Source: Pseudomonadota bacterium
GTDB taxonomy: Bacteria > Pseudomonadota > Gammaproteobacteria > Acidiferrobacterales > UBA6901
NCBI GenBank assembly: GCA_021785795.1
Contig: JAJYEK010000054.1
Location: forward strand, 1 to 21,736
DNA length: 21,736 nucleotides
Reading direction: 5' to 3'
Below, one piece after another: positions 9,132 to 15,429 of this stretch. A model generated the notes under the pieces. That model did not search any database. It had not been told where the DNA came from and saw nothing but the letters and a program-made list of their open reading frames with translations. How positions within the stretch are numbered: the first letter of the stretch is position 1; each line of letters starts with the position of its first letter. The position numbers and the translations under genes are program-made.

Positions 9132-9659
9132 TTATTGCTTCTGGGGCGCGTTCACTTTCATGTAGCTGGCGACGAGCTTCTTAAGGTCCCCCCCTTGATG
9201 GCAGGTAGCGCATGACGTTTGGGGCGTCGTGCGCGGATCTGCGATCAATCCGGCGTGCGCCAGTGACTTTTTCATGATCCAAGGACTGCCCTTGTGGCAA
9301 CCAACGCAGTCGTTGTCGACCTGCTGGTGATCGGTGTGCCAGACGCTGTTGTCGATGGCCGGTCCGCGGCCGCTGGTGTGACATTTGAAGCACGACGAGG
9401 CGCCCATGCCGCAGGCATTGGCTGCTGCAATCGGGGAACATGCCGCGAACGAGCCATGAAACGAAGAGATCGCACTCTCGCCCCATGCGCCCTTATGGGC
9501 GGCGGGCGCGCTGTATGCGTGAACCACGGAAGGCGTTTCCGGGCTAGCTGAAAGAATAGACCAGACTACCGCTACCACGGTTAAAAGCGTTATGCAGGTA
9601 GCGTAAAAAAAGACCGACCGCGAGGCCTTTTTAAGTATGCTTATGAAAGCTCTATTCAT
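9132..9659 (-). CDS. Membrane-anchored trihaem cytochrome c
   Basis: A 175-residue protein with an N-terminal uncleaved anchor or signal segment (about 16-37) and a periplasmic domain with three haem c motifs: CFKCH (90-94), CVGCH (118-122) and CATCH (150-154). Two further cysteines, C74 and C83, precede the first haem in a Gly/Ala-rich stretch and could serve as a haem ligand, disulfide or metal site. Size, haem count and single anchor resemble DsrJ in outline, but no dsrK/M/O/P genes are present, so I do not call it DsrJ. GGGGG lies 7 nt before the ATG, which overlaps the stop of the upstream small gene by 4 bp (ATGA). It likely passes electrons between a periplasmic reaction and the membrane. 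Confidence 0.88.
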   Translation of the reverse strand: MNRAFISILKKASRSVFFYATCITLLTVVAVVWSILSASPETPSVVHAYSAPAAHKGAWGESAISSFHGSFAACSPIAAANACGMGASSCFKCHTSGRGPAIDNSVWHTDHQQVDNDCVGCHKGSPWIMKKSLAHAGLIADPRTTPQTSCATCHQGGDLKKLVASYMKVNAPQKQ

Positions 9660-9970
9660 TTGCTAATCCCCCTATTACTGTGTTGGTCGGTTACAGCGGA
9701 TTTCCCGGAATCCTCGAGGCCTTGACGCTTCAGTCGACGTCTCTGATCGGCAGCTTCAATCTGCTTTTCGGTTACCCCGAACCCACACAGGCAGACTGGT
9801 CCTTTGACCCCGAAATTCGGTCGTGGCGCGGGCGTGCGCGAAGCAGCCGGAGAGGTAGTCGTTGTGGTGGTTGCCGAAGCGGCCGCTCCCCACACGGCTG
9901 GCACCGCCGTGCATGAAAGCAGGCCTGCCATAACCGCGATCAACCGCCGTTTCGTCTGTTCGGAACTCAT
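9656..9970 (-). CDS. Small exported protein with CLC motif, unknown function
   Basis: A 104-residue predicted exported protein: basic start (MSSEQTKRR), hydrophobic core (LIAVMAGLLSCTAVPAVWG), then a Thr/Ser/Pro-rich linker with six consecutive threonines, and a charged C-terminal part containing GPVCLCGFG (about 57-65). Not recognised. The two closely spaced cysteines could bind metal or carry sulfur (inference). The frame is open up to 10135, but the sigma54 promoter at 10014-10028 lies inside that extension, so initiation at 9970 (or the in-frame ATG at 9988) is more likely. Neither start has a strong ribosome site. It is first in the unit, with an ATGA overlap to the cytochrome gene. Confidence 0.7.
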   Translation of the reverse strand: MSSEQTKRRLIAVMAGLLSCTAVPAVWGAAASATTTTTTSPAASRTPAPRPNFGVKGPVCLCGFGVTEKQIEAADQRRRLKRQGLEDSGKSAVTDQHSNRGISK

Positions 9971-10013
9971 TTTTATGTCATTCAACATTACAGAGAGCGT
10001 TGCCAGCACTAAA

Positions 10014-10028
10014 GCACATTGCATGCCA
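10014..10028 (-). promoter_or_regulatory. Sigma54 (-24/-12) promoter of the cytochrome-porin unit
   Basis: The minus strand reads TGGCATGCAATGTGC. The TGGCA and TGC elements and the 12-bp GG-to-GC spacing match the sigma54 consensus (TGGCAC-N5-TTGC). The predicted start near 10002 lies 15-32 nt before the two candidate start codons of the first gene. Confidence 0.8.
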
Positions 10029-10078
10029 GCCAGTAGACCTTGTAAAAACAGATAGTTACGAGATATTGATGCGAACCG

Positions 10079-10135
10079 GGCGTTGCATTTCGTTGTTTTT
10101 GCCGGTCGCACCGTCACCGGGCTTTCAATTTGCAA
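10079..10135 (-). promoter_or_regulatory. Candidate enhancer (activator-binding) region
   Basis: GGCGTTGC (10079-10086) and CAATTTGCAA (10126-10135) lie about 52-59 and 99-108 bp upstream of the -24 element. Close relatives of both words occur upstream of the other two sigma54 promoters in the window. CAATTTGCAA is identical to the copy at 20219-20228. Inferred NtrC-type activator sites. Confidence 0.5.
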
Positions 10136-11284
10136 CTTAATTCTTTTTGAATCTCCGCCTCCGAAAGCGCATCGTACTACGAGACGGGTCCGCTGATGGC
10201 GGGTGGTGATGGTCCGGGCGAATGTTCCGCACAGAACAATGTCCGCAACCTTGTCGTAGCGGCCCGGGTACGTGCATTCCTGGCGGAACGGGCTTCATCA
10301 GCGCACCTCGGGCGCGAGTTCGACGTGTTGCTCGAAACTTGTGGGATGGTACGGCCCCGGCTCAATCCGGTTTGCGGCCACACCCTGAACCACCGGGCAG
10401 AATGCACGAATCGAGAAACTCCGGAGCGAAGCACAGATTCCACTCCGTCCGAAGACCTGCCAGGTGACTTTGCCACCATCTGGGTCCAATGAATACCGCA
10501 CTACATGTGCCTCGGGAACATCGGAATTCTCATGTTATTTCCGCTTATCTATTTCGATTTGCACGCGTCCGGCACGGTACCTCCCCACAATATCCCGCCA
10601 CCCGGCCTAGTACCGGCATAAGTGACCTTCCGATACCGGATCGTTGACGCGGAAATGCGTCGATCGCTGGATTCGATCTGCAGCCATCGCCCCGGACGCC
10701 ATTCGACTTAAAGTACCTATGAGAATGTTTCATCGCCCGGGCCACGAGAAGAAACCCGGCGTGTCCTGGTCGCAGGTCCAGACCCGTTGGATCGGCGAAG
10801 CCGGGGCTTCTGGGTGCCATGCACGGAACAGGCACGGCGCAATATCGGAGACTGGTGGTGCCGGCGCGGCTATGCCAGTGCAGGATATTCGCCCTGGCTG
10901 GCGCCCTTGGCCTCCGTCTCGGCAAAAAGCCAAAAAAAACCCGCTTGCGTCGCGGGCCAAAGGAGAGAGGCAGTGCGCCGCCCGATGATCGCTTTCTTGA
11001 CCACCTCGGAACGAAAAGGGTCGGAAAACCGCCTTGGCCATAATCGCCGCATCCTGCGCGATCGCCCCCGATCCATACCAGCCTCAAGCGCGTCGCACCG
11101 GCTATACCGGGTCACGGCGGGCGCATAATACTGGATCACACCTTTTTGGCTTCGCCAAAGACCAAAGAACCAGCATTTGCTACTGGTTATAGTCAGGCCT
11201 CGTGTCGGCAGTCACGACAGCACCCAGCGTGATCAATGCAATTTCAAATCTCGGGGAATGCAAAATGCAACACCAATAAGATGC
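10136..11284. other. Gene-free stretch between two operons
   Basis: About 1.1 kb with no recognisable gene on either strand. Open frames are short, arginine/proline-rich and mutually overlapping. Visible structure: an intrinsic terminator for the minus strand at 10932-10956 (listed), a TTTGGC-TTC-GCCAAA hairpin at 11145-11159 and an AACCAG/CTGGTT hairpin at 11168-11188. All lie downstream of the DsrE-like genes, so the right part is probably the 3' untranslated region of that operon. The part 10140-10900 may be decayed coding DNA, but I cannot name a source. Confidence 0.5.
10932..10956 (-). terminator. Intrinsic terminator, minus strand
   Basis: Read on the minus strand: CCCGC (10956-10952), a 7-nt loop, GCGGG (10944-10940), then eight T (10939-10932). 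There is no gene directly before it. The nearest upstream coding sequence on that strand ends at 11285, so it probably ends the YeeE-DsrE transcript after a 330-nt 3' region, or ends a short non-coding RNA. Confidence 0.7.
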
Positions 11285-11482
11285 TCACCGCCAAACCACA
11301 ATTGTCGCGGCACGAGCAACCGCGTCGAGAACTTCGCCATATTGCGCCGTCATGTCGTGGACCAAGACCTCGGCGCCGAGCGAATGCAGCGCGTCCGCCA
11401 ACTGCCCCGCGCCTAGGCCGGAGGCCTCCGGGCGTAACTCGGGAGACGGGCGCAAAATCAGAATCGTCTTTGCGCCGCTCAT
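11285..11482 (-). CDS. Small cytoplasmic protein after DsrE-like genes, unknown function
   Basis: A 65-residue protein starting at the ATG at 11482, which overlaps the stop of the preceding DsrE-like gene by 4 bp (ATGA). That coupling decides the start over the longer open frame. It reads like half of an alpha/beta Rossmann-type fold: a first strand KTILILRPS, a helix LGAGQLADALHSLG, a second strand AEVLVHD, and a final AATIVVWR. It has no cysteine. It occupies the place a third subunit would take in a DsrEFH/TusBCD-like trio, but I see no sequence motif proving that. It could also be truncated at its C-terminus, since it stops right after a predicted strand. Confidence 0.65.
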   Translation of the reverse strand: MSGAKTILILRPSPELRPEASGLGAGQLADALHSLGAEVLVHDMTAQYGEVLDAVARAATIVVWR

Positions 11483-11727
11483 AGCAGGAAAGCCACGTCC
11501 GCAGCCATCAGATCTTGCGCGATCCGAATGAGAGGCGCATCGAAGTCCACGATCTCGCACGGCACTTCCGCAAAATCGAGCACTTCTTTCTGCTCGCTTA
11601 CGGCGGGCGAGTCCTCAAGTTTGCCGATCACATCCACTTTGATTATGTCGTTTAGCAGCGTCAGGCCGGCCGCCACCCTCAATGCCTCGGATTGATGATA
11701 CTTCGCAATCACAAGCACCTGTTTCAT
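11479..11727 (-). CDS. DsrE-like sulfur-carrier family protein (short)
   Basis: An 82-residue cytoplasmic protein. The start KQVLVIAKYHQSEALRVAAG, then LTLLNDIIKVDVIGKL and FAEVPCEIVDF, match the DsrE/DsrF-like fold, with C57 (EVPCE) the only cysteine and the candidate persulfide carrier. In this family proteins pass sulfane sulfur with TusA and rhodaneses, in oxidation or in tRNA thiolation. GAGG lies 6 nt before the ATG. It sits 46 bp after the other DsrE-like gene and overlaps the following small gene. Neither DsrAB nor tRNA-thiolation genes are in the window, so a role in sulfur trafficking after import is favoured by context. Confidence 0.75.
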   Translation of the reverse strand: MKQVLVIAKYHQSEALRVAAGLTLLNDIIKVDVIGKLEDSPAVSEQKEVLDFAEVPCEIVDFDAPLIRIAQDLMAADVAFLL

Positions 11728-11773
11728 AGGTCACCTCGCAACATTGTTCCTTGAGATGGCATGAAGGTCTGGC

Positions 11774-12070
11774 TCAAAAAACCACGACTTTGTCGCATTG
11801 ATGTACCAGCTCCGCATTCTGATATTGGCCACCCATGACGACCCACGGTGGCGGTTCCCCGTCTCCGAACCGCTCCCAGCTCAGCTCACAGACGCTGGCA
11901 CTCACTCTTCCAGACTCTACTAACTTCTGAAACGGCGCATGATGAAGAACCCGTGCGCCCGTGTCGGTGAGGAAACAGCGGCATTCCCAGCCACGCTCCG
12001 AGGCTGCGGCAAGCAGGCCTGTCGCATATCCGCCGAATTCCTCAGTAGTAATCGTGACACCAAAGCGCAT
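11774..12070 (-). CDS. DsrE-like sulfur-carrier family protein
   Basis: A 98-residue cytoplasmic protein. The pattern (strand MRFGVTITTE, helix GYATGLLAAASERGW, strand CRCFLTDTGARVL, then SASVCELSWERFG) matches DsrE/TusD-like folds. C61 falls where TusD/DsrE carry their sulfur-accepting cysteine. C30, C32 and C89 are additional. The ATG at 12070 has a perfect AGGAGG (12080-12075) at 4-nt spacing, which decides it over longer in-frame starts. It lies 75 bp after the 41-residue membrane peptide and 46 bp before the second DsrE-like gene, in the YeeE operon. Likely a sulfane-sulfur relay protein; partner TusA is two genes upstream. Confidence 0.75.
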   Translation of the reverse strand: MRFGVTITTEEFGGYATGLLAAASERGWECRCFLTDTGARVLHHAPFQKLVESGRVSASVCELSWERFGDGEPPPWVVMGGQYQNAELVHQCDKVVVF

Positions 12071-12145
12071 TGCGCCTCCTAACACTGATGACCCAGATCT
12101 ATGCCGCGTCTGCGGATCCTGACAGCCCAACCGCGCCTATGCCCT

Positions 12146-12271
12146 TCACTTCGCCGGTTGACTCCACGTTGCCGACGGGTTGGGCGTGGCCGGATGCGGA
12201 CGGGAGTAGCCCATTATGAAGCTGATAAACGCAACAATAATCACGATGATTATCCACAAGCTGTTTTTCAT
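12146..12271 (-). CDS. 41-residue single-pass membrane peptide
   Basis: The start is at the ATG at 12271 with GGAG upstream (ACGGAGCGGCGTG before ATG). The sequence is a short basic start (MKNS), one hydrophobic helix LWIIIVIIVAFISFIMGY (5-22), and a short Pro-rich tail with no cysteine. It lies 22 bp after tusA and 75 bp before the first DsrE-like gene, so it is in the operon. It may be an accessory subunit of the YeeE/YedE transporter, which is typical of small operon-embedded membrane peptides. No homology is claimed. Confidence 0.65.
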   Translation of the reverse strand: MKNSLWIIIVIIVAFISFIMGYSRPHPATPNPSATWSQPAK

Positions 12272-12293
12272 CACGCCGCTCCGTCGTGCTGTC

Positions 12294-12545
12294 CTATGCC
12301 TTCTTGATGCGCCATCGCATTCCGCTGTCATCCTTCCCTCTTTCCATAATCTCGTTTCCTTCTGCTTCACACATTGAGATTATCGACTCGGCTGAGGACG
12401 GATTGTCGAACACCAGATTCAATATGTCACCCGATTTCATTTTTTCCAAGGATTTCTTTGTGAATAGCTGCGGATGCGGGCATACGTAGCCCTTCACGTT
12501 GAGAAGGTAGATACCCTCCGCCTCCTTCTTGAATTCGACTGCCAT
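12294..12545 (-). CDS. TusA-family sulfurtransferase
   Basis: An 83-residue cytoplasmic sulfur carrier. The TusA signature CPxP is present as C22-P-H-P25 in GYVCPHPQLFTKKSLEKMKSGD, followed by the typical ILNLVFDNPSSAESI strand-helix. C22 is the expected persulfide site. The ATG at 12545 gives the normal TusA length (about 80). The longer open frame upstream overlaps the YeeE gene in another frame and is rejected. It lies 23 bp after the YeeE/YedE gene. The pair matches the TsuA-TsuB thiosulfate uptake arrangement described in other bacteria, in which the TusA-like partner takes over the sulfur on the cytoplasmic side. Confidence 0.9.
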   Translation of the reverse strand: MAVEFKKEAEGIYLLNVKGYVCPHPQLFTKKSLEKMKSGDILNLVFDNPSSAESIISMCEAEGNEIMERGKDDSGMRWRIKKA

Positions 12546-12568
12546 AGCTCTTCGTCCTCTATTTAGTC

Positions 12569-14035
12569 TTAAAAAATGTCTTCTTTCGCCATCTGGCGAT
12601 TGATCCACCAGTTGTAGAACTGCACACAAACATAGGCTCCGATCCCGAGACCGAGCCCGAACAGCCAGCCGGACGGATCGCCGTTCGCAACCGGGATGAA
12701 GAAGGCGCCGATATTGCAGCCGATACCAATGCGCGCGCCGATACCCATCAGCGCGCCGCCCAGCAGCGCCCAAATGGCGGTCTCAAGCGTGGGAAGCTTG
12801 AGCCTAAATTCATTGCTGAGTCGCGCCATCACGGATGAGCCGAGGATAATGGCGATGGACATCCATCCCGGCGGGTTGAGCAGCGGGTTAGGAAGGCCGT
12901 TCTGCAGTCCGTAAAATATGTTGCGCATGTCGTGAACCCCGAGTACGTGCAGCAACCATCCGGACCACTGCGCCTCCTGGGTGGTGATATACCAGTAACC
13001 GGGGTCGAAGACGGTGTTCTGTATCGAGAGGCCTGAGGTATGGCCCATGGCCTGCAGCAGCTCGCCGGCGTTGAGCACCCCGAATACGTGACGCAGACCC
13101 TCGGTAACCCACATGTGCAGCCCGGCTGCCACGCCAATCACCAGCCCGGCAATGGCCGTACGTCGCGAGGCGCTGATCATCGACCAGTAGCCCCGCAGTT
13201 CTGCGCGCCAGCCCTTCGCGCCTGTTTTCGCTATGTTTTTGAGGTGCGACTTCCGGTACCAAATTACATAGACCACCGCCAAAATGAACACTGCCGGAAT
13301 GATTGTATTGAGCAGTGAGTTGCCCACGAAAGCGGCGAGATAGCGGCTTTTGATGTGAGTCAGCTCGGCAACGGTCGTAGCCCGCAGGTTCCAGATATAC
13401 CCTGCCATGTACTGGTTATACCAGCCGTTTGTCGGAGACAGCACAGCGGGCAGGTTCTTGGCCGCCGCCGAAGCCGTCCACGACGCGGGAACAAGGTCAT
13501 TGAGCCATCCGCCGGCGCTTGCGAACCAGGTCTGCGAAAAGCTCAGCGAGAGGATGACGATCCACGACGCAACCGTGCCTTCCCCGCTCTTATAAAGGGA
13601 GCCGGAGGCGCATCCACCTGCGAATACCATGCCTAACCCGAAGATCACCCCCCCGATGACGTTCTGATAACCGTAAGGTATCGGATGAAACGTGCTCTCC
13701 CCCGCTCCGGTAACTACCGCGGACACGAGACTGAACAGCACCAGGGCGATAATGATGCCTACCGTCATCCTCGGCACGCCCACCGCGAACAGGTCACGGA
13801 AAGCCGAGGCCATGCAGAATCGGCCGTACTGTAAGGCCATGCCGTAGACCAATCCGAACCAGATATAGGTAGCCAGGTACACGTAGCGCACATCGACGGC
13901 ATAGCTCCAGATCGTGATCAGCGCAAAAAAACCCACAATCCCGAAGGCCCACATCTGGTTTCTTCGCTCACGGTTCGTCTCAGCCGCCTCGGTACTTTGC
14001 AATACCGCACTTACCTCGCCTTCGGTGCTTGCCAT
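12569..14035 (-). CDS. YeeE/YedE (TsuA-like) sulfur-compound transporter
   Basis: A 488-residue polytopic inner-membrane protein with two YeeE/YedE repeats. The characteristic motifs are GRFCMASAFRD (C74), GGCASGSLYKSGEG (C142) and GARIGIGCNIGAFF (C440). Conserved cysteines of this type line the path in TsuA thiosulfate transporters. Hydrophobic helices run from about 28 to 480, with a longer polar loop between the repeats (about 165-300), making it larger than E. coli YeeE (about 350). I chose the ATG at 14035: AGAGGAGG (14052-14045) lies 9 nt upstream. It is the first gene of unit B, 170 nt downstream of a sigma54 promoter. Thiosulfate is the likely substrate by family; other sulfur anions are possible. 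Confidence 0.92.
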   Translation of the reverse strand: MASTEGEVSAVLQSTEAAETNRERRNQMWAFGIVGFFALITIWSYAVDVRYVYLATYIWFGLVYGMALQYGRFCMASAFRDLFAVGVPRMTVGIIIALVLFSLVSAVVTGAGESTFHPIPYGYQNVIGGVIFGLGMVFAGGCASGSLYKSGEGTVASWIVILSLSFSQTWFASAGGWLNDLVPASWTASAAAKNLPAVLSPTNGWYNQYMAGYIWNLRATTVAELTHIKSRYLAAFVGNSLLNTIIPAVFILAVVYVIWYRKSHLKNIAKTGAKGWRAELRGYWSMISASRRTAIAGLVIGVAAGLHMWVTEGLRHVFGVLNAGELLQAMGHTSGLSIQNTVFDPGYWYITTQEAQWSGWLLHVLGVHDMRNIFYGLQNGLPNPLLNPPGWMSIAIILGSSVMARLSNEFRLKLPTLETAIWALLGGALMGIGARIGIGCNIGAFFIPVANGDPSGWLFGLGLGIGAYVCVQFYNWWINRQMAKEDIF

Positions 14036-14204
14036 CAGATTCTGCCTCCTCTTTAAAGCCAAAAAATTCCTCTGGTAACTCGGTGCTGCACCCCGCATGA
14101 ACGTTCTACGGTCCGCGCCGTGGATCCTTGGGTTAAGTTAAAGATCCGGCCGCGTTTGCGGGACCACTCCGCCGGGCGCACCTACCGGCAATGTTCATGG
14201 AGAA

Positions 14205-14219
14205 GCAAACTCCGTGCCG
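14205..14219 (-). promoter_or_regulatory. Sigma54 (-24/-12) promoter of the YeeE-TusA-DsrE operon
   Basis: The minus strand reads CGGCACGGAGTTTGC. It matches GGCACG-N4-TTGC with exact spacing; only the leading T of the consensus is replaced by C. The predicted start near 14193 gives a 5' leader of about 160 nt. This is the best consensus match of the three in the window. Confidence 0.83.
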
Positions 14220-14285
14220 TACATTCATATGATTGATTTATCAGAGGAATGCACCGCAAAAGGGCTCAACGCCATCTCGCATATC

Positions 14286-14328
14286 GCAATGCCCTAACGT
14301 TTAGGAAACTAGGCTTTGGATTTTGCAA
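14286..14328 (-). promoter_or_regulatory. Candidate enhancer region of the YeeE operon
   Basis: GCAATGCC (14286-14293; GGCATTGC on the minus strand) and TTTTGCAA (14321-14328), followed by CGAGC, lie about 68-75 and 103-110 bp upstream of the -24. They match the words upstream of the promoters at 10028 and 20142. Between them and the promoter, TATCAGAGGAATG (14239-14251) fits the IHF consensus with one mismatch. Inference from shared words. Confidence 0.5.
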
Positions 14329-14335
14329 CGAGCCG

Positions 14336-14973
14336 GCTTTGTTCCTGCTCAAACCGCACAGATCCTTTCAATTTTGGCGGGAGGGATGGATTACGATTGC
14401 GTCGATGGGACGGGAGGCACCCATATTCGTAGACTTATTATAGTCAAAGCTAGGCGGGGCCCTGTCCGAGAGGAGAACGCCGACAATGACTCCATCCACG
14501 ACCAGAAATGCACCCCGCCGTCGCACCCCAGAATCGCACGGCACGCATGAGCCTGCCCGCTACGGCGCGCAGCGGAACAGGGAGCCGACACTGCGTACGG
14601 ACCCAAGGAGTCGTTCAGTGAGCCTTGAGCCTACTGCAGGAAAGCGTGAGCCCGGTCGCTCTTCGAGATCTGGCGCGCCCGGGTCACAGGGCGGCGCCTC
14701 AAGCCTTGCCAGGATTTTGCCACCATGATCGAGCGGCGTTGGGACGCCTCGCGGATTTCTGCATACCCGAAGCACGGTGGCGCTCGGCTCCGTCGAACGA
14801 CTGGACACCATGATCCGCGTCCTGCAGCGCCGTGCCTTTAGTCTACGGGATGACGAATAGCTCGGGCTTAAAGATCCTCACCTCGATGCTGCCGCAGATT
14901 TGATCGAAAGATCAGCAACATTCACCCGCCCGCTTTCGCGATGACCCAAAAACGGGCAATGCATATCATGCTG
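14336..14973. other. Gene-poor stretch with mobile-element remains
   Basis: About 640 bp between the TusA-like gene and the YeeE promoter region. The only interpretable content is the ISL3-type transposase tail at 14740-14903. A sequence at 14921-14946 (TTCACCCGCCCGCTTTCGCG and following bases) lies where the right terminal repeat of such an element would be; no matching left end is seen. A TGATC-GAAA-GATCA hairpin lies just after the remnant. The part 14340-14740 shows no gene. Confidence 0.5.
14740..14903 (+). pseudogene. ISL3-type transposase, 3' end remnant
   Basis: In one plus frame VALGSVERLDTMIRVLQRRA is followed by FSLRDDE, then a TAG stop at 14858-14860. One base out of phase comes LKILTSMLPQI and TGA (14901-14903). 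Together this matches the C-terminus of ISL3-family transposases (pattern: GLN-KIRV-QRRAYGLRDEEYLRLKILT-ML). The tyrosine codon after DDE has become a stop, and an extra base in CTTAAAG shifts the frame, so it is broken at least twice. Upstream of about 14740 no further transposase can be read. The element is old and inactive. Confidence 0.7.
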
Positions 14974-15357
14974 TTATTTCGGAGACAAAGCGGGATCTTT
15001 CTGAACATAAATTTTCCAGCACTTTGCAGTCTGGCAAGTAAAGAGATGGACACCGCTGTAGTTTGGCGTCATGAATTGAATGGTTTCTATGGAACTCAGG
15101 TTGTCAGTGATGATCTCGATGATATCGCCACAACTGACCTCGGCGAGCGCCTGCTTGGTAACCATATTGGTACGTAGGCATGTATCGCCTATGAAGTTCA
15201 GGGACCGAGTGATGTAAAGGCAACCGTAGTCGCGTATCTCGACCCATTCAGCCTTCGCAGTGGCAGCTTCTGCGGCATGCTCAGACGCACCGAAGCGGAG
15301 TAATTCGAGGAGACCGTCGGAGTCGAACATGGTCAGAAATATGGATTTCGCCATCAT
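14974..15357 (-). CDS. Atypical TusA-like protein with N-terminal extension
   Basis: A 127-residue soluble protein. From residue 58 on it follows the TusA fold: DTCLRTNMVTKQALAEVSCG then DIIEIITDNLSSIETI. The CPxP signature is replaced by C60-L-R-T, keeping the cysteine but losing both prolines. The first 55 residues (SIFLTMFDSDGLLELLRFGA and IRDYGCLYITRSLN) are an extension absent from TusA. Other cysteines are C46, C76, C108 and C113 (CQTAKC). Two adjacent ATGs (15357, 15354) follow AAAGGG; either may be used. It is the last gene of the sensor-regulator-permease operon, 72 bp after the permease. I infer a sulfur-carrier or sulfur-sensing role; the assignment to the TusA superfamily is by pattern only. 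Confidence 0.7.
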   Translation of the reverse strand: MMAKSIFLTMFDSDGLLELLRFGASEHAAEAATAKAEWVEIRDYGCLYITRSLNFIGDTCLRTNMVTKQALAEVSCGDIIEIITDNLSSIETIQFMTPNYSGVHLFTCQTAKCWKIYVQKDPALSPK

Positions 15358-15429
15358 AAAATCCCTTTGTTCATCAGGCTGCCGGCCGAAAATATCCACT
15401 GAATCACGCCCAATGAAAGTGCTTAGATT

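Noticed and set aside
9132..9659. Assignment of the trihaem cytochrome as DsrJ
   Set aside because: Only size, anchor and haem number agree. No dsrK, dsrM, dsrO, dsrP or dsrAB in the neighbourhood, and no diagnostic DsrJ motif that I can confirm.
11095..11109. Fourth GG-N10-GC match (minus strand CGGTATAGCCGGTGC)
   Set aside because: It lacks the TGGCA and TTGC context and heads no gene. Likely a chance match.
12294..12773. Longer frame giving a 159-residue N-terminally extended TusA
   Set aside because: The extension overlaps the YeeE gene in another frame and is arginine-rich. The ATG at 12545 gives the normal TusA length.
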